DNA of 42,551 bases, from NCBI GenBank assembly GCA_025993875.1, contig JAMQHH010000035.1:1-42551 (forward strand), written 5' to 3'. Positions 17,166-25,951 of the stretch are shown here, in pieces. Position 1 is the stretch's first letter, and each line of letters begins with the position of its first letter. A program made the position numbers and the translations under genes. Under the pieces are notes generated by a model, which saw only the letters and a program-made list of their open reading frames with translations, was not told the origin of the DNA and made no database searches. The DNA is from Candidatus Dojkabacteria bacterium. GTDB taxonomy: Bacteria > Patescibacteriota > Dojkabacteria > J137.

Positions 17166-19025
17166 TTATATTTTTCTATAATAAACCAGCTCCTTTGTAT
17201 TTAATGCGGTAAAATTATCCACATAAGTTCTAAGCCACATTTCTACCGAAAAAACTCTCCAGAAAAATAAAATATCGCCTTTGATGTCACCTTTAATTGC
17301 CTTGGTAAATCCCCAAACAATTTTATCGGCATCCCAGTATTTTCTACTCTTAAATGAATCTGATTTAAAGATTTCCAAAAACTTATCCGATTTTCTTACT
17401 ATCCATTCCCATTCGGGATTCGTAAACCCGATTTTGCTTCTTCGAGTTCTGTTTTTTTCGGGCATTATGTTTTTTAATGCTTCTCTATAAATGTATCTGT
17501 TCCAGCCAAACTTAATTTTTTGATCAATCGGCAAGTTAAACAGATATTCGGTAACAACATGGTCAAAAAAGGGAACTCTCGATTCCAGAGAATTAGCCAT
17601 CGAATTCTTATCCTCGTATCTTAAAAGGCATGGTGTTGTTGCCGAAGTTACATCCTCAAAAAGCCTTTCGTTGAGATTACTTTTATGAGCAAATTTTATT
17701 TCAAAATCTTCTTTATATCCTTTTAAAAAATTTAATGGTGATATCTGCTTACTTTTTTGAAAAATTGATTCTAACTTTTTAAAAATATATTTTAAATATA
17801 AATCGTTTCCCATAAATACTTCTCTTAAAGCAGAATAATACTTACCCTGTTTTATTGCCGAAGATAAGTAACTCATAAAATATGGAATATACCCTGCCAT
17901 TAACTCGTCTCCACCCTGTCCGGTTAAAATTACTGTGACATACTTTCTGGCTTCTCTCATTACCACATAGTAGGCATATGGTGCCCCACTTATAACAGGT
18001 TCTTCCTGAAAATATGTCCAGGTTAAAAGATCTTTCCAAAATGTTTCGACATCGGGAATTACTTTTACACTGGTAACACCTGTTTCAGTTACTACGTTAT
18101 CTATATACACTTCTTCGTTTACTGATTCGCCCGGGTGTACAGCCGAAAAAGTGTAGAATTTTTTTGTATTATCATTTCCTTTCGATTCAAAAAACAATTT
18201 AGATGCTAAAGCAGTTATACCGCTCGAGTCCAGGCCACCCGACAGGGTAACTCCAACGGGTACATCGGAAATCATATGAAGTTTTACCGCCTCGGTAAAA
18301 ATCTCCCGAAACTCGTTTGCATACTCCTTATCCGGCTTTGTACCCTTAAATTGCGGATTAAAGGAAGGAGTCCAATATTTTTCGGTTCTAAAATTTCCGT
18401 CCTGCTCTATTGTCATTAAATGACCAGGAAGTAATCTTTTTACATTGTTAAAAAAAGTGTTTTTATCGGTATCATGAACCCGCGAATTTAAAAAACGATA
18501 TATCGAAACATCATCGGGGTCTCTTTGAATATCAAATCCTGCAAACAAAGCTTTTATTTCCGATCCGAAAACTACTCTGCCTTCTACTTCGGCATAGTAA
18601 AGAGGTTTTATACCCAGCCTGTCTCTTGCGATCAAAAGAAGATTTTTTTTCGAATCAAAAAGAACAAAAACAAACATACCTCTAAGGTGTGTTACAACAC
18701 TATTTCCCCATTCTTCGTATCCATGAACAATTACTTCGGTATCAGATGAAGTTTTAAACCGGTGCCCAAATGATTCCAGCTCTACTTTTAGTGATTGATA
18801 ATTATATATTTCACCATTTAAAAAAACTGCCAGAGTTTTATCTTCGTTATAAATTGGGTAAATATTTTTTGATAGATCAATTATCGAAAGTCTTCTAAAA
18901 CCTACCGAAAAAAAATCATTTTCGAGTAATGCTCCATCGTCCGGACCTCTATGAAAAATAGAATCCATCATTGTGTTTAGTACTTTTGAGTTTTTTGCAC
19001 CTGTAAATCCTACTATTCCGCACAT
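17166..19025 (-). CDS. asnB: Asparagine synthase (glutamine-hydrolysing)
   Basis: Makes asparagine, or an amide on a related acceptor, from aspartate, ATP and glutamine. The 619-residue protein starts MCGIVGF, which places the catalytic cysteine at position 2 of the class II glutaminase domain. FHRGPDDG and FLNGEIYNYQSL follow. The synthetase half has the PP-loop SGGLDSSG near residue 260, then GQGGDELMAGY and RVPFFDHVV. Its length fits AsnB. It stands alone, with flanking genes on the other strand, so the target may be free aspartate; some homologs amidate sugars or peptides. A TATAAT lies about 36 bases upstream. Confidence 0.95.
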   Translation of the reverse strand: MCGIVGFTGAKNSKVLNTMMDSIFHRGPDDGALLENDFFSVGFRRLSIIDLSKNIYPIYNEDKTLAVFLNGEIYNYQSLKVELESFGHRFKTSSDTEVIVHGYEEWGNSVVTHLRGMFVFVLFDSKKNLLLIARDRLGIKPLYYAEVEGRVVFGSEIKALFAGFDIQRDPDDVSIYRFLNSRVHDTDKNTFFNNVKRLLPGHLMTIEQDGNFRTEKYWTPSFNPQFKGTKPDKEYANEFREIFTEAVKLHMISDVPVGVTLSGGLDSSGITALASKLFFESKGNDNTKKFYTFSAVHPGESVNEEVYIDNVVTETGVTSVKVIPDVETFWKDLLTWTYFQEEPVISGAPYAYYVVMREARKYVTVILTGQGGDELMAGYIPYFMSYLSSAIKQGKYYSALREVFMGNDLYLKYIFKKLESIFQKSKQISPLNFLKGYKEDFEIKFAHKSNLNERLFEDVTSATTPCLLRYEDKNSMANSLESRVPFFDHVVTEYLFNLPIDQKIKFGWNRYIYREALKNIMPEKNRTRRSKIGFTNPEWEWIVRKSDKFLEIFKSDSFKSRKYWDADKIVWGFTKAIKGDIKGDILFFWRVFSVEMWLRTYVDNFTALNTKELVYYRKI

Positions 19026-19060
19026 GGTTAATTGTTAAAAAGTATAAGTATGTAACTTAA

Positions 19061-19066
19061 ATTATA
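19061..19066 (-). promoter_or_regulatory. -10 box of asnB (TATAAT)
   Basis: TATAAT on the minus strand, predicting a start near 19054 and a leader of about 29 bases with no Shine-Dalgarno sequence. Confidence 0.45.
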
Positions 19067-19105
19067 AACCAAATATTAAAATTTATGTTGGTAACTATAG
19101 TGTTA

Positions 19106-19114
19106 TGCTAAAAT
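19106..19114 (+). promoter_or_regulatory. Extended -10 box of the M20 peptidase gene (TGCTAAAAT)
   Basis: Same TGCTAAAAT sequence as upstream of 30623 and sufB. The predicted start is near 19121, 18 bases before the ATG. Confidence 0.5.
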
Positions 19115-19138
19115 AGCGACATCTCTTTTTAGAATTAT

Positions 19139-20284
19139 ATGGAAAATATTGAATTTTTAGAAATATTGAAATTTGATTCCAGGTCAAAGAATATAAAAGG
19201 TGTAAATAGTCTTGTTGATTTTTTAGAAGTAACATTAATAACTTTAGGTTTCCAATGCATTAGGGAACAAAAACCAAATGCGTCCGATTTTCTTATAGCC
19301 AAAACGCAAAAGGTTAATACACAAAAAAAACTTTTACTTTCTTTTCATATTGATACAGTTTATTCGCCATTAGAAATTAAAACAGATAATGCTGAGGGAA
19401 AAATTTATGCAGCAGGCATCTCGGATATGAAGGGAGGGGTTATTGCTGCACTGATTGCATTAAAAGAACTAAAAAATGATAGTAAGCTTCCACCAAACCT
19501 TACTTTAATGTTTTCGCCCGAAGAGGAGATAGCAACGCCAAATTACACGGACATTTTGGAAAGAGAGGCAAAAAGTGCTCACATGGCATTGGTTTACGAA
19601 TCTACAAAACATTTTGGAACCAGTAGTTTTTATTCTAAAAAAAGATCTGTTGTAGTTTCCCGCAGAGGGTTTGAACAGTATAAATTGAAGATAAGTTCGG
19701 CAGGCGGGCATTCGGGAACTATTGTTAAAAAAAGTGAGCGTAAAAATTCAATACAAATTGTTTCTAGATTTATTTTGGGTCTAGAAAAGCTTTGCAATTA
19801 CAATAAACTTACAACCGCCAATGTAGGAATGATTTCGGGAGGAACAGCAGTAAATGTGTTGGCACCAAGTGCGGAAATAATATTTGAGATACGTTTTAAA
19901 ACTATAAGTGAGTATAAAAGAATAAGATCGGAAATTGATGTGTTACTAAAAAAAATTAATCCTAAAAATAGTTTTAGCGTAAAATTGGAACCTTTTGGTT
20001 TTTTCCCTCCACTTTTAGAAAGCAAGATAAATAATGATCTTGCAAATAAAGTAATTTATGCAGGAAAAAAACTAGGTATTGAAATTCTAAAAGAGAAAAG
20101 AGGAGGGGGGTCGGAGGCAAGTTTATTAAGCTATTTTAACCCACAGATGCCGGTTTTAGATGGTATGGGAGTAGCTGGTGGAGCTGAACATACACCAAAC
20201 GAATATTGCTACGTACAAAGTATAGTCGAGACAGCATCTTTAACAAAAGAGTTACTTCTAGAATTTTTAGATGGGAAGCTTTAA
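19139..20284 (+). CDS. M20-family metallopeptidase (ArgE/DapE/carboxypeptidase type)
   Basis: A zinc-dependent amidase/peptidase of 381 residues. The metal ligands are readable: H in SFHIDTVY (about 70), D in GISDMKGG (about 96), the catalytic acid pair in SPEEEIATP (about 124-126), and the C-terminal H in GGAEHTPNEY. The dimerisation (lid) domain contains the SSAGGHSG motif, with the histidine that completes the partner active site. Members hydrolyse acylated amino acids, succinyl-DAP or dipeptides, and the substrate is not determined by sequence. Its stop overlaps that of the convergent YbaK-like gene in TTAA. Confidence 0.92.
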   Translation: MENIEFLEILKFDSRSKNIKGVNSLVDFLEVTLITLGFQCIREQKPNASDFLIAKTQKVNTQKKLLLSFHIDTVYSPLEIKTDNAEGKIYAAGISDMKGGVIAALIALKELKNDSKLPPNLTLMFSPEEEIATPNYTDILEREAKSAHMALVYESTKHFGTSSFYSKKRSVVVSRRGFEQYKLKISSAGGHSGTIVKKSERKNSIQIVSRFILGLEKLCNYNKLTTANVGMISGGTAVNVLAPSAEIIFEIRFKTISEYKRIRSEIDVLLKKINPKNSFSVKLEPFGFFPPLLESKINNDLANKVIYAGKKLGIEILKEKRGGGSEASLLSYFNPQMPVLDGMGVAGGAEHTPNEYCYVQSIVETASLTKELLLEFLDGKL

Positions 20285-20760
20285 ATAATATCGGTTTTTT
20301 GAGGATTTTCCAGTTTTAGCCAGTCAATTGTTTTCATTATAATACTAATAGAACGATCCCCTGCATTAAATGCTATTTCGGAATTGGCCAATAGTGAATG
20401 GTCTACATAAGTCTTTAAGTTAAAGATTGACCCGAATGGCGGCACTCCGCCTGGCAATACACCGTTTGTAATTAAAAAAACTTCCTTCTCACTTGCAAAT
20501 GTTATGCTGGGGGCACTTATTAAACTTTTTAACTTTTTGCTGTTAAATCTTTTGTCGCCCGGTAAAATAACCATAATAAAAAAGTTCTTTTTGTCTCTGC
20601 CTTTGCATCTTACAATTAATGCTTTGGCTCCCTGAGATAGCGAGATATCGGATCTTACTTTAAATGCTTCTTCGGAAGTAACTACAGGCTTATGCCGTAA
20701 CTCTTTATAAGGAGTTTTGTTTTGTGTAAGAAGATCAATAATTTTTTGATAAGTAGACAT
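20281..20760 (-). CDS. YbaK/ProX-type aminoacyl-tRNA deacylase
   Basis: Removes wrongly attached amino acids from tRNA (a trans-editing factor). The 159-residue protein has the YbaK fold landmarks: an N-terminal helix with KTPYKELRHKPVVTSEEA, the conserved lysine in QGAKALIVRC (about 45), LPGDKRFNSKKLK, and the substrate-loop GGVPPFGSIF (about 104-113). Which aminoacyl-tRNA it clears (Cys-tRNA-Pro, Ala-tRNA-Pro or another) cannot be said. It lies five bases downstream of rpmA on the same strand, so it may be transcribed with the ribosomal protein genes. Confidence 0.88.
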   Translation of the reverse strand: MSTYQKIIDLLTQNKTPYKELRHKPVVTSEEAFKVRSDISLSQGAKALIVRCKGRDKKNFFIMVILPGDKRFNSKKLKSLISAPSITFASEKEVFLITNGVLPGGVPPFGSIFNLKTYVDHSLLANSEIAFNAGDRSISIIMKTIDWLKLENPQKTDII

Positions 20761-20764
20761 ATTT

Positions 20765-21205
20765 CTACTTTTTATCTGCAGTTTTCTTTTTGACTGAGGT
20801 CTTTAAGGGCTTTGCTATTTTTTCTGCTTTTATTTTAGTTTTTGGAGCTTTTACCGTATCTCCTGCACCTTCTTTTTTTTGCTTCAGCTTGACTGTAGGG
20901 TTGGCTTTCTCCACTGGCCTACTATTTTCTGTAATTGGGGCTTGTTTTAGTAAAACATCAACGTATTTTTGGCCTCTTTTATGACCAGTCATTCGCCTAA
21001 AATTAACAAAACCTTCAACCTTAGAAAAAATTGTAAAATCCCGACCAATGTCTGTATTAGTTCCAGGGTAAAAAAGAGATCCTTTTTGCCTAATAATAAT
21101 TTCGCCTGCTTTTACAAATTCCCCGCCAAATTTCTTTACTCCAAGCCTTTTGCCTGCAACATCTACCGTTCTTTTTGCCGAACCCACCGATGCCGAATGT
21201 GCCAT
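20765..21205 (-). CDS. rpmA: Ribosomal protein bL27 with a long basic tail
   Basis: A component of the large ribosomal subunit near the peptidyl transferase centre. Residues 1-90 follow bL27 (MAHSASVGSAKRTVDVAGKR, FGGEFVKAGEIIIRQKGSLF, YPGTNTDIGRDFTIF). The family is usually about 85-95 residues; this one has 146, the extra part being a Lys/Ala/Pro/Thr-rich low-complexity tail (KPLKTSVKKKTADKK at the end), probably disordered and RNA-binding. It follows rplU by 23 bases in the usual rplU-rpmA order. A weak purine stretch (AGGTAAG) precedes the ATG. Confidence 0.95.
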   Translation of the reverse strand: MAHSASVGSAKRTVDVAGKRLGVKKFGGEFVKAGEIIIRQKGSLFYPGTNTDIGRDFTIFSKVEGFVNFRRMTGHKRGQKYVDVLLKQAPITENSRPVEKANPTVKLKQKKEGAGDTVKAPKTKIKAEKIAKPLKTSVKKKTADKK

Positions 21206-21228
21206 TTTTTCTTACCTAATAATTAAAC

Positions 21229-21546
21229 TTAAAATTTGATAGATTTAACTTTTACAGTTGTTACTTCCTGTCTTATTCCTTTTGTTCTTCTGTATCTTGC
21301 TTTAGCCTTATATGTTTTTGAAACAATTTTTTTATCTTTTTCTGTTTTGAGCACCTCTAAAACAACCTCCGCACCTTTAACAAAAGGTTTTCCCACAAGC
21401 GTTTTTTCTCCATCTGAAACTAAAAGAATATCTAAGTCCTTTAATTCTTTATCGCCACTCATGCTAAATTTGGGAAGTTTATATTCTTTTCCTTCCTCTA
21501 AATTATATTGTAAGTGATCTATTTGTATTATTGCGTTTTTTGCCAT
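21229..21546 (-). CDS. rplU: Ribosomal protein bL21
   Basis: Large-subunit protein that binds 23S rRNA. At 105 residues it has normal length. It shows the L21 pattern: an N-terminal strand with YNLEEGKEYKLP, KDLDILLVSDGEKTLVGKP, and the C-terminal YKAKARYRRTKGIRQEVTTV that contacts RNA. The starting AIIQIDHLQY replaces the more common AVIKTGGKQY, a divergent but recognisable version. It is the first gene of an rplU-rpmA pair. Confidence 0.92.
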   Translation of the reverse strand: MAKNAIIQIDHLQYNLEEGKEYKLPKFSMSGDKELKDLDILLVSDGEKTLVGKPFVKGAEVVLEVLKTEKDKKIVSKTYKAKARYRRTKGIRQEVTTVKVKSIKF

Positions 21547-21697
21547 GTTTAAGTACTAAATAAGCTTAGGTATTTTACTAGGAAAGCGTTGTAAATTCAA
21601 GTATTTTTGCCATTATTTACTGTTCTGAAAAGTTTTAAATTATATTGCATTTTGCTGCTAAACATGAGAAACTTGCAGCTATTATTTGTTTAAAACC

Positions 21698-22378
21698 ATG
21701 CCCAGAATAGTGCCTACCCCACCCTTAACTCAGTTCATTAGACAGATCGAGTTATATGTTAAATTAGTTGATACGATTATTCCTAATGTTCTCGCTCTGG
21801 GTAGCGGTCCAGACGTTTTTAGATCAATATTAATAGACCACTACAACATATTATTTCCTAGGGATTTCAGCGAACAGGAATTAAGAAACTATATATTAGC
21901 TTTAATCATAACGCTTTTTAGCGATGATAAAGAACATATTGAGAAATCACAAAGTCTTTTGCCTAAGATGTGTATTCTTGTTGGAATCCTTACGGCCACC
22001 AGAGTTACCTACAGGCTAGCTGGTACTCAGGATAGAACTTTAATTAATGAACTTTTAGACCATAGTTTAAAAAGTGTTGTACCCGTAAGCGTAGCAACTG
22101 TACTAGGAATTGGAATTTTTGACCCACACTCAATTTTGGGGCATTCTCAGCTTGAAGCAGCAGTGAGGAAATTCTATACAAGTTTAGAAAGTGAAGAAAC
22201 AACAATAAGATTCGATGATTCGCACAAAAATATGTTAGCAGTTGTACAGCAAATTATAATAGATGCTTTTAACGCTTTTTACAATGAGCATAACATAAGT
22301 GATCGATCCTCTATTGAGGGATTTGAACAAGCACTGAAGAAAGCAATTGAAGGATTTTTTATCGAATCCGAAAGTTAA
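21698..22378 (+). CDS. Unknown protein, 226 residues
   Basis: Not recognised. The ATG at 21698 (MPRIVPTPPLTQFIRQIELY) is preferred to a TTG four codons upstream. The sequence is mainly helical, without signal peptide, cysteine pairs or a nucleotide-binding motif. It has a mildly hydrophobic central stretch (LLPKMCILVGILTATRVTYR; VVPVSVATVLGIGIF) and a charged C-terminal helix. Upstream, GCTGC and GCAGC flank a 16-base spacer (about 21654-21680), a weak hairpin. It shares its TTAA stop with convergent gatA. Confidence 0.65.
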   Translation: MPRIVPTPPLTQFIRQIELYVKLVDTIIPNVLALGSGPDVFRSILIDHYNILFPRDFSEQELRNYILALIITLFSDDKEHIEKSQSLLPKMCILVGILTATRVTYRLAGTQDRTLINELLDHSLKSVVPVSVATVLGIGIFDPHSILGHSQLEAAVRKFYTSLESEETTIRFDDSHKNMLAVVQQIIIDAFNAFYNEHNISDRSSIEGFEQALKKAIEGFFIESES

Positions 22379-23799
22379 GTGATTCTTTTAATCAGTTCAA
22401 AAATATTCTCTTCCATAAACATATTCCCCATTATTTGTGCACCAATCGGCATGCCAGAAGAATCTTTCCCGGCAGGTATAGAAATAGAAGGTATTCCTAC
22501 AATATTTGCAGTGACAGTATAAATATCCACTAAATACATTGCCAGTGGATCGTTTGACTTTTCGCCAAGTTTAAAAGCTGTTACAGGCGAGACAGGTGCA
22601 ATCAAAAAGTCCACCTCTTTAAATATTTCAAAATATTCATTTTTGATTTTAGTTCTTACCTTGCATGCTTTTTTATAAAACTGGTCAGAATATCCTGCGC
22701 TTAATGCATATGTGCCTATCATAATTCTTCGTTTTACCTCCGCCTCCATATAATGGCTTCGGGAATTTATTAGGTTTTCATCATAATTATCGCTTACTTT
22801 TTTGCCATATCTAACACCATCGTATCTTGCTCTATTGGAGGAGATTTCGGATGGAACTAAAACATAATAAACAGCTAGGCCAAATTTAGTTGTAGGTAAA
22901 GACACCTCTTTTATTTTGGCACCTTTTTCTCTAATTTTTTCTATAAATTGATTAACACTGTTTTTAACTTCATTAGATAAGCCTTCACTAAAATACTCTT
23001 TTGCTACACCAATCGTTATCTCGCTTAAATTTTTAGCTGGTTTTGTTGAGGTAATTTCTCTTGTAGTTGCGTCTTTTGGATCTTTTCCCTGCATAATTGA
23101 TTGCAGTAGCGATATATCACCAATATTTCGAGCAAAAAAGCCTGGCGTGTCAAAAGAAGAAGCCATAGCGCCAATGCCGTAACGTGAATTTCGCCCATAT
23201 GTTGGTTTAAGTCCATACAACCCACAAAACGATGCTGGAAGCCGTACCGATCCTCCTGTATCGGTCCCTAAAGAAAAATAACCAACTCCTGCCAAAAGAC
23301 TTGCTGCCGAGCCAGAACTAGACCCACCCGGGGTTTTAGAGAAATCCAATGGATGTTTGGTAGCACCGTAGCCTGAGTTTTCGCCGCTACCACCAAAGCC
23401 CCACGGATCGGAATTACATTTGCCAATAAGAATTGCCCCTTCATCAAGGCATTTTTGCACTACCGTTGATGTATAGGGAGCTATAAAATCTTCCATTAAG
23501 CGTGATGAAAATGTTGTTTTTGTACCTTTTACAAGGTATAGATCCTTTACGGTAAAGGGTACTCCAAGCAATTTTTTATCTAAAACCTCTTTATTACCCT
23601 CTGCAATTAGCTTATCGAGTTCTTTAGCATTTTCTAGGGCATTATCCAAAATTGTTATAAAACAGTTAATCTTTAAATTAATGCTATTGGCTAAGTCGAG
23701 ATGCTGTTTTATTAGGTCGTAAACTTTAACTTCTCCCCTTTTTATTTTTCCTACAAGCGTATCTATTTGCTCCCTTTCGGGGATATTTAATGAATTCAT
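22375..23799 (-). CDS. gatA: Aspartyl/glutamyl-tRNA amidotransferase subunit A
   Basis: The glutaminase subunit of GatCAB, which converts Glu-tRNA-Gln (and Asp-tRNA-Asn) to the amide. The 474-residue protein has the amidase Ser-cisSer-Lys triad: the lysine in VPFTVKDLYLVKG (about 80), GGSSSGSAASLLAG (about 154-167) and LGTDTGGSVRLPASFCG (about 173-189) with the nucleophilic serine. YGLKPTYGRNSRYG and SFDTPG follow. gatB and gatC are not in the window. The TATACT box lies seven bases before the ATG, so the mRNA probably has almost no leader. Confidence 0.95.
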   Translation of the reverse strand: MNSLNIPEREQIDTLVGKIKRGEVKVYDLIKQHLDLANSINLKINCFITILDNALENAKELDKLIAEGNKEVLDKKLLGVPFTVKDLYLVKGTKTTFSSRLMEDFIAPYTSTVVQKCLDEGAILIGKCNSDPWGFGGSGENSGYGATKHPLDFSKTPGGSSSGSAASLLAGVGYFSLGTDTGGSVRLPASFCGLYGLKPTYGRNSRYGIGAMASSFDTPGFFARNIGDISLLQSIMQGKDPKDATTREITSTKPAKNLSEITIGVAKEYFSEGLSNEVKNSVNQFIEKIREKGAKIKEVSLPTTKFGLAVYYVLVPSEISSNRARYDGVRYGKKVSDNYDENLINSRSHYMEAEVKRRIMIGTYALSAGYSDQFYKKACKVRTKIKNEYFEIFKEVDFLIAPVSPVTAFKLGEKSNDPLAMYLVDIYTVTANIVGIPSISIPAGKDSSGMPIGAQIMGNMFMEENIFELIKRIT

Positions 23800-23878
23800 C
23801 TAAAAAAGTATAAATTGTTAGCTTAAGTATTTTAGCAAAAAAGTTTTTAAAAAATAGACTAATAATATTTTTTTGTTT

Positions 23879-23884
23879 TATAAT
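23879..23884 (+). promoter_or_regulatory. -10 box of the RNase P RNA gene (TATAAT)
   Basis: A perfect TATAAT six bases upstream of 23891, which is exactly where the closing P1 helix of the RNA begins. Confidence 0.6.
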
Positions 23885-23890
23885 TGCTAT

Positions 23891-24246
23891 GCGCTTATTT
23901 GGAGAGTAGCGGTATTTTAAAAAATACTGAGGAAAGTCCGGACTCCGGGGCAGTCCCGTACCAAAATCGGATTTATCCGAAAGTAAACGAAACGGGATAA
24001 GCACCACGTATTCACCTTTTGGTGGAGATTGGCTGGGAGTGATCTTAGGGTGCAAACTCATCGAGGAGCCAAAGAGGGCAACAGAAAGATACAGCCCTGC
24101 AAAGGGTAATGGTGAAATGGTGCGGTAAGAGCGCACCGGTCTTTTTAGTAATAAAAAGATGCTGGCAACCCCTGCTTGGAGCAACCTATAATTAGGGCAA
24201 AGAGAAATTACTCTCTAAAACAGAATCCGGCTTACTAAATAAGCGC
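23891..24246 (+). ncRNA. rnpB: RNase P RNA (bacterial type A)
   Basis: The catalytic RNA that trims tRNA 5' ends. The conserved core is readable: GAGGAAAGTCCGGACT near 23929, ACAGAAAGATACAGCCC near 24080, GGTAAGAGCGCACCGG near 24123, and the closing CAGAATCCGGCTTAC near 24221. The first bases GCGCTTATTT pair perfectly with AAATAAGCGC at the end (P1), which sets both ends; two more flanking bases can extend the helix. The length of about 356 nt fits the class. A TATAAT box precedes it. Antisense reading frames across it are accidental. Confidence 0.97.
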
Positions 24247-24270
24247 ATTTAATATTTTATATTTTTTGTT

Positions 24271-24903
24271 ATGGCAAACATAAAAGAGATAAAGCCTTCC
24301 AAATTTCTTTTAAATCTTATCCATGTGTTAAAGCCTTATGCCGACAAAGATGCCGATAAGGTTAATGCAGTAATTGAAGTTGTAGCAGGCTCAATAAATA
24401 AATATGAACTTATAACCGAAACTGGAAATTTAAAACTGGATAGAGTAGGCTACTCTTCGCTTGCTTACCCTTTTACTTATGGAGCTATTCCGTCTACCTG
24501 GGATTTAGATTTTGATCCGCTGGATATTGTTATTGTAAACGTTACCGAACCACTGGTTCCCGGCTCTTTGGTAGAAGCAAGGATTATAGGAATAATGAAG
24601 TTTTCTGACGGTGGGGAAACTGACGATAAAGTTATAGCAGTTTTGGCAGACGATAAAAGAGTTGACAACATTAAAGATATAGACGATTTGGGAGAGTACT
24701 GGAAAAAAGAAACTACATATTACTGGGAGCACTATAAAGATTTGAAAAAGCCCGGAACCGGAAAAGTAGATGGATTTTTTGGCGCTAAAGAGGCTAAAAA
24801 GATTATTGACGAATGCAGCGAAAGGTACAACAAAGAGTATCTTACTAAATTAGAAGATAGCTGTGCTTGCGGATGCGCTTGTACAGACTGTTGCAGGGAC
24901 TAA
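24271..24903 (+). CDS. ppa: Inorganic pyrophosphatase (family I) with a cysteine-rich tail
   Basis: Splits pyrophosphate to phosphate, pulling biosynthetic reactions forward. The 210-residue protein has the family I metal-binding motif DFDPLD (80-85), KYELITETGNLKLDR upstream, YPFTYGAIPSTW, and the second acidic cluster in VLADDKRVDNIKDI. The C-terminus is unusual: SCACGCACTDCCRD carries six cysteines within the last 13 residues, absent from the standard enzyme, and could bind zinc or another metal. It lies 24 bases after rnpB on the same strand. Its stop overlaps that of the convergent gene in CTAA. Confidence 0.95.
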   Translation: MANIKEIKPSKFLLNLIHVLKPYADKDADKVNAVIEVVAGSINKYELITETGNLKLDRVGYSSLAYPFTYGAIPSTWDLDFDPLDIVIVNVTEPLVPGSLVEARIIGIMKFSDGGETDDKVIAVLADDKRVDNIKDIDDLGEYWKKETTYYWEHYKDLKKPGTGKVDGFFGAKEAKKIIDECSERYNKEYLTKLEDSCACGCACTDCCRD

Positions 24904-25313
24904 TCAACTAAGGAAGATAACGGTTTTTCGATAAAAGTGTAAACAAGCTCTTTAGTTAGTTCCTCTGTGTTTGCGTTTATTTTTATTTGAATAGTGTTTT
25001 TACCCGGTTTTAAATTTAGGGTTACTTTAAAGTTACCCAATTCGTTGGCTAAAAAAGTTTTGCTTAACAAGGATATTTTGGCATAAGGTAAGGTGGTTCC
25101 TTGTAGATTTAAAATAGGTGTATATACCTCTCCCTCTTTTGGAGTAACGGTTAACAAAATTTCTACTGAGCTATCTGCTTTATTAATTTCTTGTGCGACG
25201 GGAGCCGGTTTTGTCGCTCCAAGGTAATAAAAAAGCGCAATAAGGTTTCCCGCAATAACAATCACAATTGCCAGAATTACAACTATCTTTTGTTTTAAAT
25301 TGATTTTATCCAT
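24900..25313 (-). CDS. Membrane-anchored Ig-like protein, 137 residues
   Basis: One N-terminal membrane segment (VVILAIVIVIAGNLIALFYY, about 11-30) followed by a single beta-sandwich-like domain with the pattern PILNLQGTTLPYAKISLL and NFKVTLNLKPGKNTIQIKI, typical of Ig-like domains (Big or glucodextranase-B type) on surface proteins. No enzyme motif. It probably faces outside. The role is unknown; other such single-pass proteins lie at 3889, 15969 and 34407. Confidence 0.7.
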   Translation of the reverse strand: MDKINLKQKIVVILAIVIVIAGNLIALFYYLGATKPAPVAQEINKADSSVEILLTVTPKEGEVYTPILNLQGTTLPYAKISLLSKTFLANELGNFKVTLNLKPGKNTIQIKINANTEELTKELVYTFIEKPLSSLVD

Positions 25314-25372
25314 TTACCTATCTTTAAATTTACCAAACTTTTTTATTAATATCCATTTTCTACTGAACTATA

Positions 25373-25951
25373 TCAAACTCTGCTAAAATTTAACTCAGCT
25401 TTAATAGTATTAAACACTAGATCTAACTGATTTTTTTCCTCTTCGGACAAACTCCCTAAAACGTAATCTTTGCCGGGAATTTTAAAATCTAACTTTTTTC
25501 TGTTTTCTATCCCTATTCGGCATCTCCAAAAATTTTGGGTAGCAAGAGATTCCTCAATATCGATTATGCCATTGTGCACACGAGGTCCTTTGCCCATTTG
25601 AAATTTACATTTGCCTGTGGGAATATCTAGATCATCGTGGCACACTAAAAGAGAATCTGGGTTTATATTAAAGTATTTTAAAAATCTATTGATTGCCCTA
25701 CCCGAAGAGTTCATAAAAGTAGTTGGCTTAATAAGATAGATTATTGAACCATTTACATGTAATTTTGTAACTAAGCAATTTAATTTTTTTTCTTCTTTAA
25801 ATTGGTTTTTTCCTGCCAATTTTTCGACTAATAAAAATCCGGCATTATGCCTGGTGTTTTCGTACTCTTTTCCTACATTACCAAGCCCTGCAATAACTTT
25901 GATTGTTTTATAATCAAAATTATCCTGTATAGAAATAGTCAAATTACTCAT
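25373..25951 (-). CDS. pth: Peptidyl-tRNA hydrolase
   Basis: Releases peptides from prematurely dropped peptidyl-tRNA. The 192-residue protein keeps the catalytic residues: N in GLGNVGKEY, H in TRHNAGF, D in CHDDLDIPTG and N in VHNGIIDI. KPTTFMNSSGRAI is also present. The usual GGHNG loop reads PRVHNG, losing the glycines before the histidine. The start codon lies directly beside the folD stop, so the genes are co-transcribed in the order folD-pth. The N-terminus carries about 17 residues before the first strand, slightly more than usual. Confidence 0.94.
   Translation of the reverse strand: MSNLTISIQDNFDYKTIKVIAGLGNVGKEYENTRHNAGFLLVEKLAGKNQFKEEKKLNCLVTKLHVNGSIIYLIKPTTFMNSSGRAINRFLKYFNINPDSLLVCHDDLDIPTGKCKFQMGKGPRVHNGIIDIEESLATQNFWRCRIGIENRKKLDFKIPGKDYVLGSLSEEEKNQLDLVFNTIKAELNFSRV

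Noticed and set aside
23726-24184. A 152-residue reading frame on the minus strand across the RNase P RNA
   Set aside because: The plus strand carries all conserved RNase P RNA elements with a paired P1 helix; the frame is antisense to structured RNA and has no family resemblance.
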